A stretch of 64,000 nt of DNA from Hyperoodon ampullatus (lineage: Eukaryota > Chordata > Mammalia > Artiodactyla > Ziphiidae). The position numbers and the translations under genes are program-made. Each line of letters begins with the position of its first letter. The first letter of the stretch is position 1. The stretch covers positions 177,654,428-177,718,427 of the forward strand of contig OX457056.1 in NCBI GenBank assembly GCA_949752795.1, written 5' to 3'. Positions 1 to 11,645 of this stretch are shown in pieces. The notes under the pieces were generated by a model. It saw only the letters and a list, made by a program, of their open reading frames with translations, had not been told where the DNA came from and searched no databases.

Positions 1-640
1 TATGTAACTAAGCTAGACTGGCTCCCAGGAAACAGGGACTAAACATGTTCCAGGTGAGGCAGGGGCCAGGGTCGAACTTAAGGCTGAAAGTAAGACTAAT
101 GGTTTCTCTGCTTAGGATGAGAGACCGATAAGGCTTCTCCTAACCGGTGCTCAAGGCTATAGCTTATGTGAAGCCGAATGTCTAGGTGGGCGGTGACCAG
201 GACAACACAGGAACCAGAACCTGAACTGAGCAATCTGCTCACCGAGTGAGCCACACACAGTGTCCATTAGCAAGAGCTACAATCATCAATCTAAGGTTCA
301 ATTAGAGGGAGGGCTGATCAAGGAAGCTGTGAAACTAGACAAGTAAAGGAGAAGAGTGGAGAGAAAAAGAAGAAAAGAGAGAAGAGAGAAAGGGCTCAAG
401 CTTAAAACGACTCGGCAAACCAAAAATCCAAAAGACAAAAAGAAATCTATCTTTTCAGATAATAACCAACAAATCAATATTGATAAATTGTTCGCTTCAG
501 GTGAAACTAAGATAATAAAACAGTCTGCAAAAGAATTTTAAATAAATGTGTTTAAGGCTTTTAAAAAGAAAGTGAATGAATAATATGAGATGCGTAAGAT
601 TTAAAATTGTAAAACAAAAATAGCCAGAGAGGAACTTTTT
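1..640. other. Unassigned single-copy-looking DNA
   Basis: No repeat family or gene is recognised here. Positions 340-430 are strongly purine-rich (AG and GAGA runs), which alone produces a short Lys/Arg-rich open frame at 356-541. That composition is low complexity and is not evidence of coding. Confidence 0.5.
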
Positions 641-919
641 TAAATGATTTATTTATTTATTTATTTATTTATTTGGCTGTGTCAGGTCTTAGTTGCGGCA
701 CACAGGATCTTTGTTGCAGCATGTGGGATCCTTTGTTGCAGTGTGCAGGCTTCTCTCTAGTTGCAGCGTGGGCTCTAGAGCACGTGGACTCAGTAGTTGT
801 GGCACACAGGCTTTGTTGCCCCACGGCAAGTGGGATCTTAGTTCCCCAACCAAAAATTGAACCCGCGTCCCCTGCATTGGAAGGCGGATTCTTAACCACT
901 GGACCACCAGGGAAGTCCC
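641..919 (-). mobile_element. CHR-type tRNA-derived SINE, antisense
   Basis: Read on the minus strand, the element starts with gggacttccctggtgg and continues through the tRNA-like box B region (gggttcaa) to a (TAAA)n tail, seen here as ATTT repeats at 650-675. It is of the 'ggtccagtggttaagaatccgcc' subtype. The short open frames inside it are translations of the SINE. No clear target-site duplication was found. Confidence 0.9.
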
Positions 920-2295
920 ACTCCCCCAGCTACTCCCAGTTTCTTCTGGATCCTTCCATAGATATTCAAAAACATATACAAGCATATACATATAGGCTTA
1001 GGAAGGTGCATAACAATGTGTGTAATATGCTACCCTTGGCATAAAAAAGTTATAAAGAACATATAAAGTTTCAATTAATAATATATGTTGAAGATTTTCC
1101 TTCATTTTTTTTGTTTTAAATGGCTGCTTGGTATTAATTGTGAAACTTTAGAAGCATTCCATTAAAATCAGAAACAAGACAAGAATGCCCACTTCCAACC
1201 AACTAACTATTCAATATTTTACTGGAGCTCCTTGCCGAAACAATGGGCAGTATAATAATTGGAAGGGAAAAGACAAAACTCTTTTTATTTGCAGGTAGAA
1301 CAATCATCTGTGTAGAAACCCCAAGAAAAACCCCAAGAAAATCCACTGTCAAATTATTACAATGTATAAATGAGTTTAACAAGGTTGCTTCATGCAATCG
1401 TTTTAAAAAAGATGGTTTTTATAAAGACCAATAACTAATTCAAATTTTTAATTGGAAAACAAAGTCTCATTCAGAGCGCCCTGGGTCAGATCACCATGAA
1501 AAACAAAGAGAAAAGAATATGGTGCTGGCAGGCTCCAATTGGGAAAATGCCAATAAAAGATGTTTTATTGGGTTTCTTCATGTGCCCGTGCCTTGGCCAG
1601 TGATGCTGGCGGTGGGGCGATTGGGGGAAGATGGGGTCTGTGATTGACAGTCTATGGTATATTACACATGGCTGAGGCAAGCAAGAAGCAATTCTCTCAA
1701 AATGGATGGGAAGCTTCAGTACCAAAAGCATTTTTTATCTGCCACACGACTGTCTCCCCAGCAATCACTGAGCTCCTTAATGGCAAAGGAAATGTTTTAT
1801 TGTTCCTACAGTTCCTGAGCTTAGTGCTGTGCCTTACATGTCACAGAGCCTCAGTAAATGACCAAAGAATGAGTGAGAGAGTGAGTGGAAGCCAGGACCA
1901 GCCAGCCTGGAGCATCCTCTCCTCTCCCCAAGGCCACTTGGAATCCCACAGTTTGAGACAGAAGTCCTTCCCCAACCAGACCCCAAATGAGTGAATGGGA
2001 AAGGAGAGAAGTAGCAATTGACTACTTTCCTCATCGATGGGACCCCTTTGGAGGACAAATGTGACCATCACCTAAAGCACCTTGCAGGGGGATCACTGCT
2101 CAGAACTGTATTCCCATTGAGCTTGGCTGCCTCCAGCAAGGCTACTGGCTTCTGGGAGTGTAGGGCCCTGTGCTCTTGGGAAATAAGGACAATCTTTCAT
2201 CCTGCCCAGCAATTTTGGGGGAGAGAGGGGGACTGATTCTCTTTCATTTTGTGGCCTGGGGGAATAAGTGATCCAGCTTTTTAGTGCCCCTCAGT
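920..2295. other. Unassigned stretch
   Basis: AT-rich to about 1480, then more balanced composition. No gene or confidently named repeat is seen, and the open frames are short and overlap on both strands. Confidence 0.4.
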
Positions 2296-2485
2296 CCTGT
2301 GCTCTTTTTTTTAATTTTTTTTTTATTGGAGTATAGTTGATTAGCAATGTTGTGTTAGTTTCAAGTGTACAGCAAAGTGATTCAGTTATACATATACATG
2401 TATCTGTTCTTTTTCAAATTCTTTTCCTATTTAGGTTATTACAGAGTATTGAGCAGAGTTCCCTGTGCTATATAGTATGTCAGCT
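2296..2485 (-). mobile_element. L1 3' end (cetartiodactyl type), antisense
   Basis: The minus strand shows the standard end of artiodactyl and cetacean L1 3'UTRs: a stretch near 'tagcacagggaactc', then 'tgtataactgaatcac', 'acacaacattg' and 'aactatactccaataaa', followed by an A-tail (poly-T at 2305-2330). The copy is heavily 5'-truncated. Its 5' side abuts a long purine tract. Confidence 0.85.
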
Positions 2486-2504
2486 ATCACTAGGTAGGCA
2501 CACA

Positions 2505-2616
2505 TGAAAAAGAAGGAAAGAAAGAAAGAGAGAGAGAGAGAGAAAGAAAGAAAGGAAGGAGGAAAGGAAGAAAGAAAGAAGAAAGAAAGAAACAAAGAAA
2601 GAAAGAGAAAAGGAGA
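2505..2616 (+). repeat. (GAAA)n/(GA)n purine tract
   Basis: Nearly uninterrupted purine run with GAAA, GA and GGAA units; the first pyrimidine inside it is at about 2592. It adjoins the truncated 5' side of the L1 fragment. The Phe/Leu/Ser-rich frames on the minus strand are translations of this tract. It could form triplex DNA and is probably length-polymorphic. Confidence 0.9.
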
Positions 2617-2879
2617 CAAAAATTAACATTTGAATATGCCAAATTGGAGGAATCTTTTTGGAGCAGGGAATGCTAACGTGTTTGCCCCAACCATCCCTCT
2701 GCCTTAACACCTCATTGTCTTCTTCCAATGCCTGTGCTCCCTGGAGAAGCCTTCCAAGACTATCCGCTCTAGACTCTGAACTCCTATAGCACTGTCATGA
2801 GTATCTGATTCTTTTTTTCTGCCCCACATTTTTTCCTTTTGGGGACTTGCCTTCCTTCCAGCACTTTGGGATTCTGATG

Positions 2880-3285
2880 CGCTGTCAAAGGAGGGCCAGG
2901 ATTCCCCCACCACATGAATGGACATAAAACTCAGGCTGACCAATCAGAGTGCCCTGTTCATGGGACACAGTGATTGGTCCAGGGGTGGGCAAAGGACCAA
3001 TATGGGTCCTAGGAGAGAGAGGGTCTCCCTCCTTCTGAAGGACCTTGGCTAGAGCTGATGGACATCCCCTTTTCTAGGACATGGAAAAGCAGTGCCAGAA
3101 AATGAGGTCACACAGAAGAAAACAAATCTGAGAGCTGCCTAGAGAAAGTCCTGATGAATCCAAGAGTGCCCTGGATCCAGCCGTACCTGAAGGCAAATGA
3201 CTACATGACTCTAGCACTTGGGCCAGTAAATTTCCCTTTTGCTTGGACTACTTTGAATTTGGGTTCCTGTCACTTAAACCAAGTG
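2880..3285 (+). mobile_element. Ancient LTR-like interspersed repeat
   Basis: The order of phrases 'gaccaatcagag', 'cagtgattggtcca', 'ctggatccagccgtacctgaag', 'ccagtaaatttcccttttgc' and 'gggttcctgtcactt' matches an old mammalian-wide LTR-type repeat remembered with 'ccaataaattccc' and 'gggtttctgtcactt'. Subfamily not assigned. The 3' end is near 3285. Confidence 0.5.
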
Positions 3286-4019
3286 TCCAACCAACTCAGC
3301 CTCTAATTTTCAGGACAAGTCGTGTGGCACATATCAGGGCAACCAGCAAGGCTGGTTCCTGTGAATGTCCCACATCTTCTCTAGAAAGCCTTGGTTCAGG
3401 TCTGTGTCGGGGCAATCAGGCCAGGACCCTGGTTTCTTTCAGCATAAGCCTCTCTTTTTTGGCACTTTTTTTCTTCCATATAGTCAATCGGGCTTTGATG
3501 CTAAAATAATTTAAAGGCACATCAAATTGCTGAAGGTCGCTTATGCAGAATTTCCAGTGTTTGCTGGCTTTGTCTGTAGCCTTTTGCTATATTGATATAC
3601 ATTTGTCAACACTGTCTCCTTCCTCACCTCTCCATCTAGGCCACAGGTGTGCACAGCCTCACCACCTCATTCCCTGAATGCCTCCCTCTCAACCTGAGGC
3701 CTCATGTGAAGACAGCTCTTGCAGCTTCAGGAGTCCTGCTTGCAAACTCTGTGTAAGGCCCCAGGGGCCCCCAGATTTAAGGCACCACTGGGTGTTCTCT
3801 GAAGCTGGAGGTGTTACCTCTTGTCTGCGGTCATAGTTCAAGGAGTTGGGGAACAGGGGTCTCCACCTTACTTAATCACCCCTTTTATCATGCGAGCACT
3901 CACTCCAGAGCCTGCCATGTTTCCCTAGTGCTACCTATAGAAACTGCCCCACTTAGGCTAACTTCCTTCCTGCATATTCTCTCTCCACACTCCAGACCGG
4001 TTGGCTGACCCACTCTCTG
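3286..4019. other. Unassigned stretch
   Basis: No gene is seen. Parts of 3600-3800 are pyrimidine-rich and could be eroded L2, but not clearly enough to call. Confidence 0.35.
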
Positions 4020-4373
4020 CCTCGTAAAAATGCCAAACTCATTCTCCTCTTAAGGCTTCTGTACTTGATGCTCTCCCTGTCTAAAATACCCTTCTTTCTT
4101 CTTCCTCCCACCTCCAATCCTAGAAAGCCCACTTTAAGTTCCACCTCTTCCATACAGCCCTCCCTGATTCTTTGAGTCTCCTTACCTACAATTTATCCTT
4201 TTTCTGTATAATAGTTGTTCCATAATCAGAACTACACAGCTATCATCTAATTGTGGCACATTGCGGGATTTGACTCCATCCATCCTGCCTCCTAACTGGA
4301 TTATATGCTCCCTGATGGTAAGGACCATCACTTGCCCATCTTTTATTTCCCTCCCTCCATCTCAGCATCTGGC
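4020..4373 (+). mobile_element. L2 LINE 3' region
   Basis: L2-type text: a 'ccacctcttccatacagccctccctgattc' region, then 'ggattatatgctccctgatggtaaggacc' (the L2 'gtaagctccatgagggcagggac' block). The copy is cut at its 3' end by the SINE at 4389-4604. Confidence 0.7.
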
Positions 4374-4388
4374 AGGAGATAGTTTCTT

Positions 4389-4604
4389 TTTTTTTTTTTT
4401 TCTTTTTTTTTTGTGGTACACGGGCCTCTCACTGCTGTGGCCTCTCCCATTGTGGAGCACAGGCTCCGGACACGCAGGCTCAGCGGCCATGGCTCACGGG
4501 CCCAGCTGCTCCGTGGCATGTGGGATCTTCCCGGACCGGGGCACGAACCCATGTCCCCTGCATCGGCAGGTGGACTCTCAACCACTGCGCCACCAGGGAA
4601 GCCC
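4389..4604 (-). mobile_element. CHR SINE, short cetacean form, antisense
   Basis: Poly-T, then gtggtacacgggcctctcac through to ccaccagggaagccc: the complete short form of about 210 bp. It is flanked by a perfect 15-bp target-site duplication, aggagatagtttctt, at 4374-4388 and 4605-4619, so this is an intact, relatively recent L1-mediated insertion. Confidence 0.95.
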
Positions 4605-4624
4605 AGGAGATAGTTTCTTATACT

Positions 4625-4745
4625 TACCTGATCATAAGCATCACTTTAGGAATCTGTTTTAGAAATACAGATACCATGACTTGTCTCCCCGAGACTCTGA
4701 CTTAGTAGGCTTGGGGTAAGATGCTGGGACCTGGATTTTCAAAAG
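4625..4745 (-). mobile_element. MER5-type hAT fragment
   Basis: Resembles MER5A in reverse orientation: 'gatcataagcatcact', 'gttttagaaatacag', 'actctgacttagtaggct' and 'tggattttcaaaag' correspond to the remembered 'cagcatcacctgg', 'gttagaaatgcag', 'tctgattcagtagg' and 'gcattttaacaag'. Ends are not clear. Confidence 0.5.
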
Positions 4746-4954
4746 TACCATGATATAAGGTTTTATTGAGGCAAGTTTCAAAAACAAGGCATTAGAGTGA
4801 GCATATTGCCAACACCCAGATTAAGACATATCTGACAAACTCAAGTGTTTTTATGAAATCAAAGTACAAGATATTTGAAATGTATGAGGGTTTGGAAATC
4901 CCAGGGCGTGAGGTTCTCCTGCACGTGGTGCTGTCACCCCACTTTGGAGGTTAT

Positions 4955-5190
4955 ACAGTGTGCTGGCTGAGAGAATGGGCTTGGCGGTGACAAAGGTTTG
5001 AATCTGCCTCAGCCACTCATAATGAGACTTTGGACAATATATCTAACCTCTCTGAGTCTGTTTCCTCATCTGTTGATTGAAAAGAACAAGGAGAGCCACT
5101 TCCCAGGATTTCTGTGAGAATGAAACAAGGTCTTATGCAAAAAGCACTCAACTCCATGCCTGGCACAGAGTAAATATTTGTTACGTATTT
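4955..5190 (+). mobile_element. MIR SINE
   Basis: Sense MIR order: 'gtttgaatctgcctcagccactc', 'ctaacctctctgagtctgtttcctcatctg', then 'gcctggcacagagtaaatatttg'. Nearly complete but diverged. Confidence 0.75.
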
Positions 5191-7255
5191 GTAGCAAGTA
5201 CAAGTACTGAAGCTGGGACACCTGCCAGGCTGGAGGCGGTTGCAGAAAACACTTTGTTGGTGGGGCACATTCTCCACTCCTTTTTTTGTTTGTTTTCATG
5301 GGGGAACTCTTAGTCCTAATACCAGTGCTTTACCCCCTACTAGAGGGGGTACAGGGAGCCACAACAGCATGAAGTGACTGAAAGGAAGACTGAGAAGTTG
5401 TACTCTATTTATTTTGCAACAGTAACATACATTCACAATAGTAATATTATGCTCCCAGCTTTGTATCCTTGCTGAGTTAGAGAACCTTTTCCTTCCTCGA
5501 TCCATATTTATGCAGCATCACAACTGGAAATAATTGTTCATCTTTGGGCACTGTGTGTCCCCTTGGCCTACCTTTGATCACAAGAGATTAGGAGGCAGCT
5601 ATGGCTAGAGGACAGAAAGCCTGATCTTCTCTGCTCCTGATGCCAGAGGAAAAACTATGACCAAGACCTGGCCTGGGCCAGGCTAGTCAGGCTACCAGGT
5701 GGTATCATTTAAGACAGAAAAACTCAGGCTGTGAAAATGTACTGACTGTGTCTTATACAAGGCAGGGGGACAAGACTGCAGCCTAGTGTGTAGGATGGGG
5801 TTTCTCTTCCAAGCAATAGGTTAATTGGTCAATGGATCCATGAGTCAATGAATCAATGGGCTTTTTCCTACAAGCAATAGTTTACCGATCATTTTGGGCC
5901 AGGAAAAGGACACAGTCTTAGTCTAGAGAGCAGGAAACTTTCCTCTTCTCTTAGGGACCAAAGGGCAGTTAGACCTATACAGTGATGGGAGACAACACCT
6001 GGGAAGTGACATTCTGAGGGAAGTTCATGGCGCCATTTTGGGAACAGGAGTGCCATGGTCCCATGTCACCTGGAGTTCTGCCAAGGAGGTGGGGATGCTG
6101 AGCTCAGGCAGTAGTCATAAAGCCCTCTCTGGTTTATGACTCTGTTGCCCTAAAGCTCAACAAAACTTTACAAGAAGAATTTGCTGGTGGGAAAAATTTA
6201 GCAGGGAATTATCCCCTCTTATTCTAGGGGTCTTAGCAGCAGCCACCAACAGAGAAGCTGGTGGGGGGAACCAAAGAGGCCTTCCTGGAGGAGGTGGTAC
6301 TGGGCTGGCTTGTCAATCAGCTTATGTCACTGAGCCAAATGCTTGTAATTGGCTTCGGAGCTCACCATTGACCCCACAGTCTATCTCATGATCCTCAGAA
6401 TTGACCTCCCACTGCCTCACCAGGATAATTTCAGGGTCCAGAAATTCTGACTCCCAACCCCCTCACATCTGCTGTCGACTGGATCTTCCTCCCCTCCTCA
6501 TGCAGGGCCATTTCCCTGGCCTTGGCTTCCCCTTTGGCAAAACTGCATTCTCCCTCCACAAGCCCTGACACACGCTCAGAAAAGACAGGGTTCTTGTGGG
6601 TCCAGCCTGCCAGGGGCAAGGTTTGCCAGAGCTATACTGGAGCCAAGCGGGTGACCTGTGAATGAGCAATGGGACTGGACCCAGTTCCAGGCTGGAAGGT
6701 GAGGCAGCCTCCCAGCGATTCCTCTAACCTCAGAAGCGAGTCAGTAGCTGGCAGTTCACATGAGGTCCCCCTGACATCTCCGGTCAGGAATGCAGCTTGC
6801 TGGGGATTCTGAAGCAAAGAGCAGGGGGGAAAGTGATTAGCAGGCAGGACCATCAGCGTGCACCCAGGGACCTCGGTCTGCCTTAGCGAGTGAAGGCTCT
6901 GCCCTCGGCCGGCTCTCAGCTGAGCATCCTGGGGCTCATGTGCGGTGGACATGGGCCTTCCAGGACCCTTTGACCACCTGAGTCCTGGCAGAGCGAGGCT
7001 CTGGCATCCCAACTTTGTTTTCAACTTCATAAATCCTTGAATCTGACAATAGGGGGAGGAAATGGTGGCTGAAGGCAGATCCATACTTGCAGTTTTGCTG
7101 GCTGTGCCAACATTTACAGTTTGCAAACATTTGGTAAAAGGATCCAAGGATGGCATAGGGGAGGGGTGGCTTGGCTCAGTTTGTATGGGTGCTCTGGATT
7201 TTGATCATGTACTGGTTGGGAATATATTTATCCCGCTGGGGGCTTGAGGGCACAA
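5191..7255. other. Repeat-poor stretch, no gene seen
   Basis: About 2 kb without a confidently named transposon. The longest open frame (minus, 6632-7156, about 174 codons) matches no family I know and overlaps frames on the other strand. Near 6270-6300 the phrase 'gaggccttcctggaggaggtgg' resembles an old high-copy repeat found elsewhere in the window. Confidence 0.4.
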
Positions 7256-7258
7256 GAA

Positions 7259-7402
7259 CAGTACTTCTTAAACTTTAATGTGCCTAGGAATTACCAGGGC
7301 TCTTGTTAAAATGCGATTGTGTTTCAGTGTTTGGGTGGATCCCAAGTTTCTGCATTTCCAGGAAGCCCCCAGCATCAGTGGGACCTCACATTGAGAAGGA
7401 AA
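7259..7402 (+). mobile_element. MER5A-type hAT MITE
   Basis: 'cagtacttcttaaactttaatgtg', then 'gaattaccagggctcttgttaaaatgc', then 'tttctgcatttccag' and 'acctcacattgagaa' follow the MER5A consensus order, including eroded terminal inverted repeats. Confidence 0.7.
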
Positions 7403-7884
7403 GGGCCAGAAGGCTCTGCAGCTATTGCTATGGGGTCAGGACTTGGAATTTCCAGGAACAGGGTTCCCAATAGCACCCTCATTATAATGAGCAGCTGACT
7501 CTCTGCCTGGGCCACTTAGCCCCCACCAGCAGACCCCCTCCCCAAGCTTGGGAACCCAATCCCTTGAGAGACACATAAGATGATAAATGTTTGGATGGGG
7601 TTTTCGGGGTCATTATTCCCCTTTACCCACTCTGATTTGTCCTCTAAGTGTTAGATTCTCCTCTGCAGCTTCCAGGGCTGACCAATCCCTCTGGAATGCC
7701 CAGTTCATTGACTGCAGCACTAATGAATAGAGAACTCCTCCCCACTCCTCCAGGCTCAGCAGTGTCACCTTTTCTGGGACCGAACTGAAAAGAGTAATTG
7801 CCTCTTCTAGGCCACTACTCTGACCTAGATTGTATAAGCATGATATGTGTCACAGTGTGATTGCAATGATGCATCTATGTAACT
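7403..7884. other. Unassigned stretch
   Basis: No gene or named repeat seen. Confidence 0.4.
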
Positions 7885-7960
7885 GTCACTTCTGCAATCC
7901 TTGAGGGTGGGAATAATAATGCAGTGCCTGGTGCATATCATATATTTGTTGAATCAGTTA
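7885..7960 (+). mobile_element. L2 3' terminal fragment
   Basis: 'ccttgagggtgggaataataatgcagtgcctggtgcat', then 'atatttgttgaatca', matches the terminal block of L2. Confidence 0.6.
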
Positions 7961-8082
7961 TGCATTATTCCCAATCTCTCTTTCTCAGGAGGCCCCAACC
8001 TCACTTCCTCGGAGACATCTCTAGGTTAAATAGCACCAATTTTCTCCAACCTCCACCCTCCCTGTTCAGGGGAGTTGAAGAC

Positions 8083-8600
8083 ATTGACTGTCAACCTTGG
8101 CTCTGTTTTAGAATTAATGCAGGTGTTTTAAAAATACTGACTCTGGGGCTTCCCTGGTGGCACAGTGGTTAAGAATCCACCTGCCAATGCAGGGGACACA
8201 GGTTCGAGCCCTGGTCCGGGAAGATCTCACATGCCGCAGAGCAACTAAGCCCGTGGAGCCAAAACTACTGAGCCTGCGCTCTAGAGCCTGCATGCTGCAA
8301 CTACTGAAGCCCACGCACCTAGAGCCCGTGCTCCGCAACAAGAGAAGCCACTGTAATGAGAAGCCCGTGCACCTCAACGAAGAGTATCCCCTGCTCGCCG
8401 CAACCAGAGAGAGCCCGCACACAGGAACAAAGACCCAATGCAGGCAAAAATTAATTAATTAATTAATTTTTAAAAAATACTGACTCTAATCCTCAGAGAG
8501 TCTGACTTATTTGATCTGGGGTGTGGCCTGGGCTTCAGGATTTTTAAAAACTCCTCTATGATTCTCACATGTGGACAAGTTTGGAAACCACCGGAGGCAG
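8083..8600 (+). mobile_element. MER5-type element split by a SINE
   Basis: Left part 8083-8144 ('tcaaccttggctctgttttagaat', 'aaaaatactgactct') and right part 8488-8600 ('ctaatcctcagagagtctgac', 'ggatttttaaaaactcc', 'caagtttggaaaccac') join into one MER5-type hAT element once the SINE is removed. Confidence 0.65.
8145..8472 (+). mobile_element. CHR SINE, long form
   Basis: Begins ggggcttccctggtggcacagtgg, contains the tRNA-like 'ggttcgagccctgg' and the long 3' body with 'gagaagccactgtaatgagaagcccg', and ends 'agacccaatgcaggc' with a (TTAA)n-rich tail. Flanked by a 15-bp duplication aaaaatactgactct at 8130-8144 and 8473-8487. Inserted into a MER5-type element. Confidence 0.95.
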
Positions 8601-8744
8601 GAATTGTAGGTTAACACCCAGCACTTCAGCCTCAGGTGAACACTGCCATCAGGCCCCTTCTAATCATGGGTCCCCCAGTGGTGGAGAGCAGGCTCCTTCT
8701 TACCTTGGGCTTGAAACTAAGCTCCTTCTGATGAAGGGAGGCCT

Positions 8745-8890
8745 TAGGACTACATAGATCAGGAACTAGTGGCTGGCATAAGGCCGACCTGGGTTCAAAT
8801 CCCAGCTCCACCATTTAACTAGAGGTTTGACTTGAGGCCATTTTCTCAGTCTCTCTGAGCCTTGGTTTCCTAACCAATAAAATGGGATAA
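8745..8890 (+). mobile_element. MIR SINE
   Basis: 'gacctgggttcaaatcccagctccaccattta' followed by 'ctctctgagccttggtttcc' and 'aataaaatgggataatgg' is the sense MIR core. Confidence 0.85.
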
Positions 8891-8899
8891 TGGTCTATT

Positions 8900-9290
8900 A
8901 GTTTCTACTGGGCAATAAACCATCCCCAAAACTTAGTTGCTGAAAGCACAACATTTAAGCTTTCTCGAAACTCTGTGGGATGGCTGATCTCTCTTCTGGT
9001 CTGGACTGGCTCTGCCAGGGCTGGATGGCCTAGGATAGCCACCCCAGATGTCTGGCAGTTGGCTTGATGTCAGCTGGGGTGATAGAGGTGACTTGGCTGG
9101 TGTGTGCATCCCCCATCATCCAGCAGGCTAGCCCAGGCTGGTTCACATGATGGCGGTCATGGGGTCCTGGAAGCTGCAAGGGAAGGAACCACAATGTACT
9201 TTTCATGCCTCTGTTTGCTAATGTTCCGTTGGTCAAGGCTAGACAAGGCCAGTCCAGAGTCAGTGTGGGAGAAATACCAACATAGCTCAC
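8900..9290 (-). mobile_element. MaLR-like (MLT1-type) LTR, antisense
   Basis: Starts like an antisense MaLR 3' end ('gggcaataaaccatccccaaaacttagttgctgaaag') and continues with 'tctggcagttggcttgatg', 'ccatcatccagcaggctagcccaggctggttcacatgatgg' and 'gctaatgttccgttggtcaagg'. This is the same family as 25700-26200 in the same orientation. Subfamily not assigned. Confidence 0.55.
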
Positions 9291-9302
9291 CTTGCTATAC
9301 CT

Positions 9303-9353
9303 ATGTACATAAAATAAATAAAATGAAATGAAATATAAAATAAAATAAAAACC
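9303..9353 (+). repeat. (AAAAT)n/(AAAT)n simple repeat
   Basis: Short run of AAAT and AAAAT units, imperfect. Confidence 0.85.
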
Positions 9354-11114
9354 CCATTGGTGCTCCGGCCCCAGCAACTAGGACCTTCCTGTTCTTTTCC
9401 TTAGTACTCATGTGCTCATAATGATAATAAAGGTCACAATATTTGAGCCCCAGGAGTTAAGTCACTGACAAAAATTTCTTTGATGCTCAGGCCATAATTT
9501 TTGCGGCAAATGTTTCCTTGCAGGTTAGGTCATTAATTCATCTCAGTGAAAATTTTAAAATGAGTGCAAATGCCTCCCACCTTTCTTCCCAGGAGCTTTA
9601 TCATCCACTGGGAGAGGCATGCAGGTAAACGGAACCCAGAAGTCCACTTGAACTTCAGATTTATGTCTGTCTGCATGTGTTTTCTCTGCTTTTGCCTGTG
9701 TCAACCTGCGCACAGAAATCCTTCCCCTTCAAAGTTCCACATCTGACAAATGTGTTTGTGAGCAATGGCGATTTTACTGGAGGCTTCACTGAGGAAACCA
9801 AAAAAGGGGCACCTGGTACCCATCATAGTCATCAGCTTAAACAGCCCATCTAGATGTTTCTGTTCTTCAAAGCTTCTCTTTTGCTCACTTCCAGGAGAGT
9901 TTTATCCTCTTACCTTCCTGACACTTCCCTGGAGCAGCCTGCAGCCTCACTAGCTCCCTTCCCCTCTTCCCAGATTTTCTTTCAGAACTGCCATTCCTCT
10001 TTGTCATGCAAAGCAACACAGCTCTCTCTCAGCTCTCCCACATCAAAATATTTCTTCTTCTTCTATTTGCAAAATTAGACCCACCCACCTTAGAAGTCAG
10101 GATAGGAACCATCCTGTGCTACTCAACCATGCACTTCCAGATCTTATCCCTTACCTCATCCCAAAGGACTTACTGAATTATTTATTCTGGTGTTTTCCCC
10201 AAGGAGACTTTCATGAGTAAAACTATTCTCCATCTTCTTACAACCACTTCTAATATCAAGCATTTTGAATTTTGTGCAAGAGCAACAGGAAAGAGTGACA
10301 CTTTCTAATGAAAGCATGAAGGAAGGCTTCCTGGAGGAGGTGACATTTGAACCAAGCTCTAAATGAAACTCCTTCGAGAAAGATAGTTAGTACTTGTAAA
10401 ACTAATGATTTTAAAATATGTTCATCCTTCTGATCACTTAGTCTAATTCCTCAGGCCCCTGTTACACCCCTTCATGCAATCCCCCACCCCATCCTGATAT
10501 TCACTCTTAATTAGAGACTGGACTAAAGGAGTTAACATGAGCTCCTTTTTTAGATAGTTATCAGGAGGGGACAAGAGGCCCAAGTTCTCCCTATTCATGT
10601 CATACGAAACATGGAAAAGAATCTTGGCCCTATAGTTTCAATTGCTCCCCTCAAATTGTCTATGTGTCATGGTTACTTTGGTTTTTGCTTGGCAGGGATT
10701 TATTGTTGTTTTTCACATGCTTTGGATCTAGACTAATCTTGGCACTTAGATGTCCCCCTGGCCTCACAGAATAAGATGCCTGGAATTGGTCATCAGAACA
10801 AGCCAAGGACTGCAAAGAAATTCCTCAGTAATTACTACATTATTTGATTCTTTGTGTCAAAAATGAGTTAGGTGAAAGAATTCATTCATCTCTTACTACA
10901 CTGAGAGACAGAGGCCATTTTCCTCATAGGACTCAGGGCTAAAATAGATTGTCTCCTAGACTCCCCTGCCACATTGAGCTGAAACTGAAATTCAGGGGGA
11001 AAAGATCTTCCTTTTAAGAATATCATCTCCTGAAACAAAAACATGAGTTTAACAGTCCACTTGGAAGATGCAAAACTTTAATTTCACAAGGCATTTTGAA
11101 AGGTGTGTGTGCAC
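9354..11114. other. Unassigned stretch
   Basis: No gene seen. At 10315-10375 'gaaggaaggcttcctggaggaggtgacatttgaaccaag' is a fragment of the old high-copy repeat seen at 13955, 24120 and 52845. The rest is unplaced. Confidence 0.4.
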
Positions 11115-11645
11115 GCGTGTGTTTTTAGGCTTCTTTCAGTTGCAAGATAAAACAACCCAACTGAAAATGGGGGTTTCAGTTGTTCACATAACAGAAAAGT
11201 CCATGGTAGATTAGTCTTCAGTCATGGCTAGATCCAGATGACGTTGTGTGAGTTTTTTTCCCTCTCGGTCACTCAGCTCTAGTCTTCTTGTCAGACAAGC
11301 TCTTCCCACACGGTGTCATTATGACCACCAGCAGCTTCAGACTTAATTCTGCCAGCTTCAAAACCCTGGAGAAATAGATGTGCTTCGTTCCCAATAGTCT
11401 TTGCAAAAGTCTCAGGCTTCTGTCTCGATAACCTAAAGGGATATGTCCATCCCTACACCAATTTTGGTGACTCTGATTGGTCAGGCCTTGATCACACACT
11501 CCTGAAGCAAGGTGAGTGAGGCAAACCCCAACCAAACTACAGGGACTAAACTTAGGGGGAGGACTGATTCTCCGAAGAAGAAGTAGATGATATTCCCAGA
11601 AAGGACAATGATTGGGCAAAACCAAGAGACGTCCATTACAATAAA
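11115..11645 (-). mobile_element. Old dispersed repeat, antisense
   Basis: The ordered phrases 'cagttgcaagataaaacaaccc', 'aacagaaaagtccatgg', 'ctctcggtcactcagctc', 'ccagcagcttcag', 'tgactctgattggtcaggcc' and 'gtccattaca' follow a familiar mammalian dispersed repeat, probably LTR-type. I cannot name the subfamily. The open frames at 11269-11963 lie mostly in this repeat. Confidence 0.5.

Noticed and set aside
356..541. Lys/Arg-rich 61-codon open frame, nucleolar-protein-like composition
   Set aside because: It arises from an AG-rich low-complexity stretch, with no family match and no exon signals.
6632..7156. 174-codon minus-strand frame
   Set aside because: No family recognised, overlapped by frames on the other strand, and no splice or promoter context.
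8145..8220. tRNA-like box A/box B sequence
   Set aside because: It belongs to the tRNA-derived head of the CHR SINE and is not a functional tRNA gene.
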